Part shown: positions 9,755-18,489 of the stretch, one piece after another
How positions within the stretch are numbered: position 1 is the first letter of the stretch
Layout of the letters: each line of letters begins with the position of its first letter
Source of the DNA: Alphaproteobacteria bacterium
GTDB lineage: Bacteria > Pseudomonadota > Alphaproteobacteria > Rhodospirillales > Rhodospirillaceae
Reading direction: 5' to 3'
NCBI GenBank assembly: GCA_030432435.1
Contig: JAUIGX010000003.1
Span: 1-51,423, forward strand
DNA: 51,423 nt
Notes under the pieces: model-generated
The model's database searches: none
What the model saw: only the letters and a program-made list of their open reading frames with translations
Told to the model about the DNA's origin: nothing
Program-made: the position numbers and the translations under genes

Positions 9755-10642
9755 ATGCTTGCTCTGAGTTTTTCCGCCATAGCCCTTAGCGTTGCCTGCG
9801 CCATTGCCTTTTCGGGGTCCGATTACTTCCGCAAGGCCGTGCCTGCCGCCTGCTCGGTTCCACTGGTGCTCTTTTATATGGTGACCGGGCAAATACCGAT
9901 CTTGGCGCTTTGGCTATGGTTTAGCGGCGACTACAGCATTTCAGCCTCATACGTCCTGCCAGGCTTAACCGCTGCGGTCGCAGGGCTTGCAGCCAATCTA
10001 CTCTTCATCAGCGCGGTTCGATTGTCGCCCCTCAGCCTGATGGTCCCGCTGTTGGGCGCGATCCCGGCGGTCACAGCGCTCTTCGGCGGCATCATTCTTG
10101 GTGAGTGGCCGTCGGCTCTTCAGACGGTCGGCATCGTTTTGGTAACGGCAGGTCTGGTGACACTTTACGTCCCGAGCTTCGACACATTTAGTTTCGGCGC
10201 TCTGTGGACGAGTATTCGCCGGGAGCCGGGCGCAAAACCGATGCTCGGGGTTGTCTTCTTGTGGTCGTTGATGCCGCCAATCGACAAAATCTGTGTAGAG
10301 TTATCCTCTGTCGGGATGCATGGACTTCTCCAACTCCTCCTTATCGGGTTTGCTACCGCCCTGTGGTTACTTTTCACAGGAGGCCCAAAGGCCTTCTCCT
10401 TTCCACGTAACGCCGCCACACCATTGGTCGGTGCGGCCTTAACCGCCGGTATTGCCTATGGTTTTCAATTGGCCGCCTACCAAATTGCGTTAGTGGCTGT
10501 CGTTGAACTTTTCAAACGCTCGATCGGCATGGTGGGCTCGCTTATTCTAGGCCGCACCATGTTCGGTGAACCGCTCACCTCGCCGAAACTGACGGGCGTC
10601 GCCATTATGGCGATTGGCCTTCCCTTTGTGATTCTCTCATGA
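9755..10642 (+). CDS. EamA/DMT-superfamily transporter
   Basis: 295-aa polytopic membrane protein with two EamA-like halves. Confidence 0.8.
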   Translation: MLALSFSAIALSVACAIAFSGSDYFRKAVPAACSVPLVLFYMVTGQIPILALWLWFSGDYSISASYVLPGLTAAVAGLAANLLFISAVRLSPLSLMVPLLGAIPAVTALFGGIILGEWPSALQTVGIVLVTAGLVTLYVPSFDTFSFGALWTSIRREPGAKPMLGVVFLWSLMPPIDKICVELSSVGMHGLLQLLLIGFATALWLLFTGGPKAFSFPRNAATPLVGAALTAGIAYGFQLAAYQIALVAVVELFKRSIGMVGSLILGRTMFGEPLTSPKLTGVAIMAIGLPFVILS

Positions 10643-10679
10643 GACCAACGCACTCTGCGTATTCGTGCGGCTAGCTGAC

Positions 10680-11105
10680 TTAGATCAAACCTAGACGACT
10701 AAGTTCTCGGCGCATTTCGGACGGCATAGCCGGATCAACGCTCGCGTCCGACGCGAGCGCCATATCAGGCGGCGCGGAGTCTGCCGGAAGGTAGCGCCAC
10801 CCCTGAAAGGGCCGACGTGCGGTGGGCCGAACCAAAACATGCACGTCATCTAGCTCGATAATGCACACCCCGCGCCCTTCATCATCCACATCCTCGCGGA
10901 GCGCGATGATCGGTTGGCGCACGAGGATAGAACCGCGAATCACCCAGTACATGGACCCGCCGCCGAGCACCTCGACCTTACGGCGCGGAGTCATCCGTGT
11001 TCGGTGATGCAGGTTACCCTTGATCTCGCGGAAGGATCGTTGCCGCTCTCGAAGATGATCGACATCGTCGATGCCGACTGCCAGCTTTATGAGATGCAGC
11101 GGCAT
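10680..11105 (-). CDS. DUF1489 family protein
   Basis: LHLIKLAVGIDDVDHLRERQ...HHRTRMTPRRKVEVLGGGSMYWVIRGSILVRQPI resembles DUF1489. Confidence 0.8.
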   Translation of the reverse strand: MPLHLIKLAVGIDDVDHLRERQRSFREIKGNLHHRTRMTPRRKVEVLGGGSMYWVIRGSILVRQPIIALREDVDDEGRGVCIIELDDVHVLVRPTARRPFQGWRYLPADSAPPDMALASDASVDPAMPSEMRRELSRLGLI

Positions 11106-11108
11106 AGA

Positions 11109-13289
11109 CTAAAGACTTTTTTCCGTCGGCAGAAACTTAACGACAACAAGCGTAATATCGTCGCGCTGCGGCACACCATCGGAAAACCGATGCAAAGTTT
11201 CCACGATCTTATTGCAGATTTCCTCGGCCGAAAGATGCGCGACCGCACGCACAACGGCTTTCAGCCCTGCCGTCCCGAAGGACTGTCCTTCCGGATTGGA
11301 AGTTTCCCAAATTCCATCCGTGCCCATGATCAACAAGCCCGGCGCCGGCCAATCGGTGCGAACACATTCCTGATAGGACCAACTCGTTTTCACACCCAAA
11401 GGAATATCGTGCACGGCAAGTTCTTCAAACTGATCGCGGCCAACATCGTAGACCAGGTTGGGACCATGACCGGCGCTTACCCAACGAATACTGTGGGCGG
11501 CAGGGTCAATCACCAAGTACAGCAAGGTGACGAACCGGCCGCCTGCTGAATCGGCCGCAAGATAGCGATTAACCGCATCCATTGCCGAACGCAGATCACG
11601 TCCATCTCCGGCGTGGCTGCGCAGAAGTGCCCGCACCGACGTCATCGTCAAAGCTGCCACCACGCCATGCCCCGCCACGTCGCCGACGAAGACACCTACG
11701 CGTTGCGCCTGAGGGCCTTCGCCGAAGCGAACAAAGTCGTAGTAATCCCCGCCGACGTCCTCGCTGTAAACACAGCGGCCAGCGAACTCGAAACCGGGCA
11801 ATGCCGGCGCCGATGTCGGTAGTAATTTTTGCTGAACTTCCCGCGCCAACGACAATGATTCCATAACCGAAATATGGTTGCGCAGTTGAGGAATCATGGC
11901 GTTGAAAGCGGTCGCCAGTTCTTTGACTTCGTCGGAACCTTTAACTTTCGCGCGAGCGTCTAAATTTCCGCCTGCGAGCCCCCGTGCCGTCACGACCAGT
12001 GCGCGAAGCGGTCCTGTCACCGAACGTGCCGCAAGCATGGCGAGCACAGCGACGACGGCGATCAAAGTTATCGAGGCGACTCCAGCCAGACGCACTTGAT
12101 CGAAGATAGCTTGACTAACATCAAGCTGAGACTGGGCTGCAATGCTTTCGATGTCATCAACAGGCACGATGGAAAGTAGCGCCGAGTTCACCTGCTCCAG
12201 TCCACCGTAGACCCACAATGATTCGCGCCCGTTGTGAGGCATACGGCGCACGCCATCGCGGCCAGCAATCAAATCATTGATGGTTTGCTCGATGTCCGAA
12301 CCCTGCCCGGACAACAGCTGCGGCGCTTCGGGCGTGGTGTCCCAGGCCAGTCCGGTATCAGTGTAGGCACTTGAGGCCATGACCCGCACGACGGGGTCTC
12401 CTACCGATACGTCCGGCACAAATGGCGCGCCGCCTTGATCGGTTACAGCGACGATATAACTCTCCGCGTTACCACCAACCTGAACACGCCCGTGGATATC
12501 ACCGAGCACCTTCAGAATATCGATATCGATGGCCGTGACGCCGGCTTTTTCGCCGTCCGCGGCGTGCACGGGCATCGCCGCTGTCAACAACAAGCGGCGT
12601 GTAGCCGCATCGAGAAAAGGTTGAGTCCATATCAGATCATCCGCAGCCATCGCGCTTGTGTACCAAACACGCTTGCGCGGATCATAAGCTTCAGGATAGC
12701 CGCCGTGACCGGGATAGACCGAATGCAGCCCCTCCTTGAGGCTTACGTACTGCCAATAAAACAGGCCGGCGCTGGTTCTGTTGATTTCACGGTAAGTAGC
12801 AACGAGCGGCATCAACCGACGTATCGAGCCCTCTACGGTCGGGCGGGCAACTCCTGGTGCAACAAGGAAGGCTTGGTTCTGGCGCGATACCGGCACAGCC
12901 TGAAAGGCGCCTTCAGGTGAAGAAATCGCGTGATCCAACGTAAGCTCGGTGTCCACCGGCCACATTCTCGGATCGTCGAAGTCCGTTGCCAGATAGATTT
13001 GCTCGGGTTCGATGCTTGGCGCAGGGTCTGATAGAAGCCTTGCAGCCGTAGAGGCTTGTAGGCGCAATGCGAGTTCGACTTGGCGTTGCTGCGCGGTCAA
13101 TAAATCGGACGAATACGCGACAGCCTGACTCAGCTGGTTTTCGATTTCCCGAACAACCGCCGCCTGGCCGCGTTCAACAATCGCCTCACCAAGGTTTTCG
13201 GTGGCCCGCTCACTGCGCCAACTAAGCGCAACAAGCGGTCCGATCGCAATGACGAGCAAAAGAAGGAAAAGCTTGGTTTGGATGCGCAC
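11109..13289 (-). CDS. RsbU/SpoIIE-type PP2C phosphatase with extracellular Cache-like sensor and HAMP domain
   Basis: N-terminal TM, extracytoplasmic region, TM plus HAMP (RSVTGPLRALVVTARGLAGGNLDARA), then GGDYYDFVRFG...VGVFVGDVAGHGVVAALTM. Confidence 0.9.
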   Translation of the reverse strand: MRIQTKLFLLLLVIAIGPLVALSWRSERATENLGEAIVERGQAAVVREIENQLSQAVAYSSDLLTAQQRQVELALRLQASTAARLLSDPAPSIEPEQIYLATDFDDPRMWPVDTELTLDHAISSPEGAFQAVPVSRQNQAFLVAPGVARPTVEGSIRRLMPLVATYREINRTSAGLFYWQYVSLKEGLHSVYPGHGGYPEAYDPRKRVWYTSAMAADDLIWTQPFLDAATRRLLLTAAMPVHAADGEKAGVTAIDIDILKVLGDIHGRVQVGGNAESYIVAVTDQGGAPFVPDVSVGDPVVRVMASSAYTDTGLAWDTTPEAPQLLSGQGSDIEQTINDLIAGRDGVRRMPHNGRESLWVYGGLEQVNSALLSIVPVDDIESIAAQSQLDVSQAIFDQVRLAGVASITLIAVVAVLAMLAARSVTGPLRALVVTARGLAGGNLDARAKVKGSDEVKELATAFNAMIPQLRNHISVMESLSLAREVQQKLLPTSAPALPGFEFAGRCVYSEDVGGDYYDFVRFGEGPQAQRVGVFVGDVAGHGVVAALTMTSVRALLRSHAGDGRDLRSAMDAVNRYLAADSAGGRFVTLLYLVIDPAAHSIRWVSAGHGPNLVYDVGRDQFEELAVHDIPLGVKTSWSYQECVRTDWPAPGLLIMGTDGIWETSNPEGQSFGTAGLKAVVRAVAHLSAEEICNKIVETLHRFSDGVPQRDDITLVVVKFLPTEKSL

Positions 13290-13395
13290 GCCGCATCACC
13301 CCGCGCTCGAATTGATGGTTAATAGGTTCTGGCAAAGGTAGGCCCAATTCATGCCGCTTTCCAGGGGCCTGCGGCAACAGGAGAGTACAGACTGA

Positions 13396-14634
13396 TCAGC
13401 CTGCTTTCTCTTTGAGCATATCGTCGATCAAGAAGCCCTGAAACATGTTGATGCCCATACGTGCGCCCACATCCAGCGCGCGCGCGTTATCCACCCGGAT
13501 AAGAACAGGCAGTACGTTACAATCGATCATGTACTTAATCGCGCGCTCGCGTTCTTGCAAAATCTCTTCCGCGCCGTTCCGCCAATGAATTTTGGCAATG
13601 GTGGCGCCGATGTAATCGACATCGACCAGCCCCACCGTCTGCGGGAATATTTGATCAACGGCGATGTGTGCGCCCTTTGAATTGATTAAGCCGCGCGCCA
13701 CCTGAAATTCGTCAAAATTCTCGACGATGTTCGATTGGCGAAATTCAAAAACCACTTGCGACAAAACATCGGCAGGTGTTCTTTCGATGAAATCCTCGAA
13801 AGCCTCGGTGAATACACTTTCGACATTAAGATTGACCGAACAACGTTCCTTCGTCGTATGCATCTCGTTGAATGCACGCAGCAAGATTTGATCGAGCACG
13901 AGCGTAAACTCATTAAACAGTCGGCCAGAGCCCCGCATTTCGACATCGACGAACAGCGGCTTGCGTAGCAAGTCCATGCTGATGAAGTATTCCGTCAGAA
14001 TTTTTTCGGGCTGCTTTCCGGTGATGTTCAGCATCACATCTTGCGTACGTACAAACGCCTTGATGAACTTCTCGTTGCCGAACTTTTCGTAGGCCCGCAT
14101 GACGTTTTTAATATCGGCCGTCGTAAGCGGCCGTAGTTGGCGCTCCTCGGCATCCGCGTCTTCGACCGCCTTCTGCGCCTGTTCAGCGTACTTCGCGAGC
14201 CGGTCGGCGGCTGAGCGATAATTATTTGTGAGATCGTAACTTAGGACCAGACGGCTCTGGTCGATGGTGCCGAAGCTCCCGGGGAAGGTTTTCTCAATCG
14301 TGCGCAGCATTTCGACTTTGAGGTCGCGCACCATGCCGATCAGGCCAGTCTCATTGAGCTTGACCAGAATTGCAAAGTCGCAATTTGACACCTGGTAGCA
14401 AGTCCCGCCCCGCTTCGCGCCGATAGCGGACACGCCGAGGCTCATTTGCTCAACCAGCTCTTCACTGCGTTTTGCTTCCGGCAATGCGCTCGCGGCACTC
14501 ACAATCACGAGATTGACGCCGCTTTCGGGAGCGTGGCGCCACTTGCCCATAGCTTCGACAAGGGCCCGCAGAAACTGGGGCCTCGCTGGCGGGGTATCAC
14601 CTCCACCGAAATCAGCTTGCGCGGAATCCGACAT
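13396..14634 (-). CDS. EAL-domain-like protein lacking the canonical EAL catalytic motif
   Basis: C-terminal EAL-fold-like blocks (CSVNLNVESVF, VVFEFRQSNIVENFDEF, DYIGATIAKIHW, ALDVGARMGINMFQGFLI) without EAL and DDFG motifs. Confidence 0.65.
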   Translation of the reverse strand: MSDSAQADFGGGDTPPARPQFLRALVEAMGKWRHAPESGVNLVIVSAASALPEAKRSEELVEQMSLGVSAIGAKRGGTCYQVSNCDFAILVKLNETGLIGMVRDLKVEMLRTIEKTFPGSFGTIDQSRLVLSYDLTNNYRSAADRLAKYAEQAQKAVEDADAEERQLRPLTTADIKNVMRAYEKFGNEKFIKAFVRTQDVMLNITGKQPEKILTEYFISMDLLRKPLFVDVEMRGSGRLFNEFTLVLDQILLRAFNEMHTTKERCSVNLNVESVFTEAFEDFIERTPADVLSQVVFEFRQSNIVENFDEFQVARGLINSKGAHIAVDQIFPQTVGLVDVDYIGATIAKIHWRNGAEEILQERERAIKYMIDCNVLPVLIRVDNARALDVGARMGINMFQGFLIDDMLKEKAG

Positions 14635-15034
14635 CCAAAATCAGTCCTGTTCGAAGCCTGCGGCCACTACATCGGCACACGACCACCCCCACGGCGGTGC
14701 AAAGCCCCAGAATTACAATGTTAAAACTATCTCGTTGTATTCCCAAGGTCAATTAAGGCCATGAAATGCTTGCATTTCTAGAGTGTGCTCCCCTCGGGCA
14801 ACCCTCATGAAGAGCAATCTCATCAGGCCCGCATCTTCGCTCGTATCGGTAAACTTCATACATCAGATTTTTAACCAACGCGCGAAATTTAGGCGCTCGA
14901 AAGGACGACAACGAGAGTTTTGATGAATATCAAGTCGGACCCTTCACTTATCCACTGGACCAAATCTGGCGGGGGCTTACCCTGCGCCGTTGGCGCTCGT
15001 AGATCAGCGGCGCGTAACCGTTAAGGACAGACAT

Positions 15035-15343
15035 ATGACCCTGGATGAGATTTTGAGCGAAATGAACGACCGGGCCGACAAACTTAAAGACCTCGGCCAC
15101 ACCGTGGTATTTGACCTTGGCGACGACGGTAAGGTTTTGCTGGACGCAACCGGTGACGAGGTCGTGATCACCCCAAATCCGGACGACGACGAGGCAGAAA
15201 CCACGCTCGTCCTCTCTACCGACAACATGGTGAAATTGATCAACGGCGATCTCAATCCGATGGTGGCCTTTACGATGGGAAAACTGAAGGTCTTTGGGTC
15301 CAAGGGCATCGCCCTGAAACTCTCGAGCCTGCTGGAAAATTAG
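15035..15343 (+). CDS. SCP2 sterol-binding/lipid-transfer domain protein
   Basis: VVFDLGDDGKVLLDATGDEVVI...LVLSTDNMVKLINGDLNPMVAFTMGKLKVFGSKGIALKLSSLL is a typical SCP2 domain; start set at MTLDEI. Confidence 0.88.
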   Translation: MTLDEILSEMNDRADKLKDLGHTVVFDLGDDGKVLLDATGDEVVITPNPDDDEAETTLVLSTDNMVKLINGDLNPMVAFTMGKLKVFGSKGIALKLSSLLEN

Positions 15344-15346
15344 CGC

Positions 15347-15374
15347 GTGCCGATGCGGAGTCGCGCATCGGCAC
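15347..15374 (+). terminator. Hairpin downstream of the SCP2 gene, possible weak terminator
   Basis: Perfect 11-bp stem GTGCCGATGCG/CGCATCGGCAC just after the stop codon; no strong T-tract. Confidence 0.45.
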
Positions 15375-15559
15375 CCATTTACCTGCTTTCCCAGCCCCAT
15401 TGAAAATGAGGTTCGCCGCCACCAAATCATCGGGCTAGCAGCGAAGGCTTTGAATCGCTACGATTTTTCACTACCGCCGACACGGAAGAAGCTTGCGGCG
15501 ACTGCGCAATGCCTAAGGCGCACGGACACCAGCCGCGAAGCAGACATTTAGGGACGTTT

Positions 15560-17275
15560 ATGGCTGCCACAGACGCTATCGGATCATCCTTCCCCTGGCT
15601 AAAGCACTATCCGGATTACGCCGACTGGTCGATGGCGTTACCGGAAGCCCCTGTGTTCAAGCTTCTTCACGATGCCGTCGACAAGTTTCCTGACAACGTC
15701 TGCATGGAATTTCTCGGCAGAGAGTGGACTTACGCCGAAACGGGCAAAATGGCCGCACAAGCCGCCAAGGGATTCCAGGACCTAGGCGTAGGCAAAGACA
15801 CTCGTGTCGGCCTTCTTCTTCCGAACAGCCCTTATTACATCGCTGCTTTCTTCGGCGTGACTATGGCCGGCGGCACCGTTGTGAACATGAACCCGCTTTA
15901 CGCCGCGCGCGAACTAGAGGGTATGGCTACGGACGCAGATATCGATGTGGTGGTCACAATGGATTTGACCGCCATGTATCCGAAGGCTCTCAAGCTATTG
16001 GATACTACCTCTGTAAAAAAGCTCGTCGTGTGCTCGATGTCGAAGGCGCTGCCGCTCGGCACATCGATACTTTTCAATTTGTTCAAGCGCTCCACCATCT
16101 CCGACGTAGAAGACGGAAAACGGCAGGTTTGGTGGGACGAACTCACGGACAACGACGGGACATTTACGCCCGCGGACATAGACCCGCGAAACGATGTTGC
16201 CGTTTTGCAGTATACCGGAGGAACCACAGGCTTACCCAAAGGCGCGATGCTGACCCATGCTAATCTGACGGCTAACGCCCGGCAGGTCGCCTGTTGGAAC
16301 AGCGCTCCCGAATACGGCAGCGAGTGCTTCCTTGCCGCGCTGCCGTTTTTTCATGTCTTCGCCATGACGGTCATCTTGCTGTGCGGCCTTGAGTATGGCG
16401 CTAGAATCGTGATGTTGCCGCGCTTCGATTTGAAAGATTGTCTAAAAACCATAGACCGAAAGAAACCAACGCTGTTCCCGGCGGTGCCGACTATATACAC
16501 CGCCATTAACAACGCCCCCAATGTCGAGAGCTACGATCTCACATCTCTCAAGCTCTGCATTTCCGGCGGAGCTGCGTTGCCGGTAGAAGTGAAGCGCTCC
16601 TTCGAAAAGCGCACAGGCTGCGTGGTTGTGGAAGGCTATGGTCTCAGCGAAACCTCGCCCGTTGTCTGCACCAACCCCACTGTCGGAGACAATAAACCGG
16701 GGTCGGTTGGTCTGCCCATGCCAGGCACCATTATTGAAATTAGATCTCTCGAAGACGACAGTGTACTTGGAATCGGCGAGAAGGGTGAGATCTGCGTGCG
16801 CGGTCCGCAAGTCATGAAAGGCTACTGGAACCGGGAAAAGGAAACGGCCGATGCCATGAAAGGCGGGGCTTTTCATACCGGCGACGTGGGATACATGGAC
16901 GAGGACGGCTATGTCTTCATCGTCGACCGCATCAAGGACATGATCAACGCATCCGGCTACAAGATATATCCCCGGGTCGTCGAGGAAGCTATTCAACAGC
17001 ACCCCGCCGTTGAAGAAGTTGTGGTCATAGGCGTCGAAGACCCCTATCGGGGGCAAACACCAAAAGCTTTCATTAAAGTGCGAAATGGCGGGCAGCTTAC
17101 GGAAGACGATTTAAAGTCCTTCCTGAAAGACAAGCTCTCGACAATCGAACGCCCGGAATTTTACGAATTTCGCGACGAGTTGCCGAAAACACTCATTGGC
17201 AAGTTGTCAAAGAAGGAACTGAAGGAAGAAGAGGCCGCCGCAAAACCCGGCACTGACAAACCCAGTAAGGGGTAA
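15560..17275 (+). CDS. fadD: Long-chain fatty acid--CoA ligase
   Basis: AMP-binding signature YTGGTTGLPKGAMLTH, GYGLSETSP, DRIKDMINASGYKIYPR; start chosen at MAATDAIGSS. Confidence 0.92.
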   Translation: MAATDAIGSSFPWLKHYPDYADWSMALPEAPVFKLLHDAVDKFPDNVCMEFLGREWTYAETGKMAAQAAKGFQDLGVGKDTRVGLLLPNSPYYIAAFFGVTMAGGTVVNMNPLYAARELEGMATDADIDVVVTMDLTAMYPKALKLLDTTSVKKLVVCSMSKALPLGTSILFNLFKRSTISDVEDGKRQVWWDELTDNDGTFTPADIDPRNDVAVLQYTGGTTGLPKGAMLTHANLTANARQVACWNSAPEYGSECFLAALPFFHVFAMTVILLCGLEYGARIVMLPRFDLKDCLKTIDRKKPTLFPAVPTIYTAINNAPNVESYDLTSLKLCISGGAALPVEVKRSFEKRTGCVVVEGYGLSETSPVVCTNPTVGDNKPGSVGLPMPGTIIEIRSLEDDSVLGIGEKGEICVRGPQVMKGYWNREKETADAMKGGAFHTGDVGYMDEDGYVFIVDRIKDMINASGYKIYPRVVEEAIQQHPAVEEVVVIGVEDPYRGQTPKAFIKVRNGGQLTEDDLKSFLKDKLSTIERPEFYEFRDELPKTLIGKLSKKELKEEEAAAKPGTDKPSKG

Positions 17276-17338
17276 GAGCGGCAAAATTCAAACACAAGTG
17301 TCCGGTTATTCGAGACACGGTACGAAGGGAGCCATCTA

Positions 17339-18475
17339 ATGACCAACGTCGTGATCGCGGGCTACAACCGCTCGGCTTTTACTTTGGCCAACAAGGGCGC
17401 ACTCCGGAAATCACGCCCGGACGATATCGTCGCCGCGGTGATCAAAGGACTGCTGGATAAGACAAAAGTAAAGCCGGAAGATATCGAAGACCTCGCACTC
17501 GGCTGCGTCTTTCCAGAGGCCGAGCAGGGTCTCAATATTGGCCGCAACGTCGTGTTTTTGGCTGGCCTTCCCAACAGCATCGCCGGCCAAACGATCAACC
17601 GTTTTTGCGGCTCGTCCATGCAGGCGATCCACCAGGCCGCCGGGGCCATCAAGATGGGCGCGGGTGATGTCTTCATATGCGCCGGGATTGAAAGCATGAC
17701 CCGTGTTCCTATTCCGGGCTTCAACCCCATGCCCAACCCGATCCTCATCAACGCCGGGCATCAGGCCTATATTGGCATGGGCGAGACCGCTGAAAACCTA
17801 GCCGAGAAATACAAAATTCCACGCGACAAGCAGGAAGCCTTCGCTCTTGAAAGCCAGAAGCGCGCCGCCAAGGCGCAAGCCGAAGGCAAATTCAAGGACG
17901 AGATCATTCCGGTGGAAGGCGAAGGCGGCATGGTTGATGCCGACGGATGTATTCGCCCGGACACGACCGCCGAAGGACTTGCGGGCCTCAAGCCTGCTTT
18001 TAAAGAAACAGGCACGGTCACGGCCGGCACTTCCTCCCCCCTCACGGACGGCGCTTCGGCGACCATTATCTGCTCTGAAGACTATGCGGCAAAAAACGGC
18101 CTCGACCCGATTGCCCGGATCGTTTCAGCGGCCCTGTCGGGCTGCGCCCCGGAAATAATGGGCATCGGCCCGGTGGAAGCTACCAATAAGGCGCTGGCGC
18201 GCGCCAAACTGAAGCTCGATCAGATTGATATCATCGAACTCAACGAAGCTTTCGCCGCGCAAAGTCTCGCCGTTGTCCATGACCTGAAGCTTGACTTGAG
18301 CAAGACCAATATCGACGGCGGCGCCATCGCCCTCGGCCACCCGCTCGGCGCATCCGGCGCGCGGATCACAGGCAAGGCCGCCTCACTGCTCCGGCGCGAG
18401 AAAAAGAAATACGCGCTCGCCACCATGTGCATGGGCGGCGGCCAAGGCATCGCTACCATCCTCGAAGCCCTTTAA
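17339..18475 (+). CDS. Acetyl-CoA C-acyltransferase (thiolase)
   Basis: NRFCGSSMQAIHQAAGAIKMGAGDVFICAGIESMTRVP, IDGGAIALGHPLGASGARI, CMGGGQG. Confidence 0.95.
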   Translation: MTNVVIAGYNRSAFTLANKGALRKSRPDDIVAAVIKGLLDKTKVKPEDIEDLALGCVFPEAEQGLNIGRNVVFLAGLPNSIAGQTINRFCGSSMQAIHQAAGAIKMGAGDVFICAGIESMTRVPIPGFNPMPNPILINAGHQAYIGMGETAENLAEKYKIPRDKQEAFALESQKRAAKAQAEGKFKDEIIPVEGEGGMVDADGCIRPDTTAEGLAGLKPAFKETGTVTAGTSSPLTDGASATIICSEDYAAKNGLDPIARIVSAALSGCAPEIMGIGPVEATNKALARAKLKLDQIDIIELNEAFAAQSLAVVHDLKLDLSKTNIDGGAIALGHPLGASGARITGKAASLLRREKKKYALATMCMGGGQGIATILEAL

Positions 18476-18489
18476 GGGAGGCACAGAGC

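Noticed and set aside
16442-17056. 204-aa minus-strand ORF opposite the acyl-CoA ligase
   Set aside because: Antisense to conserved AMP-binding motifs; no independent support.
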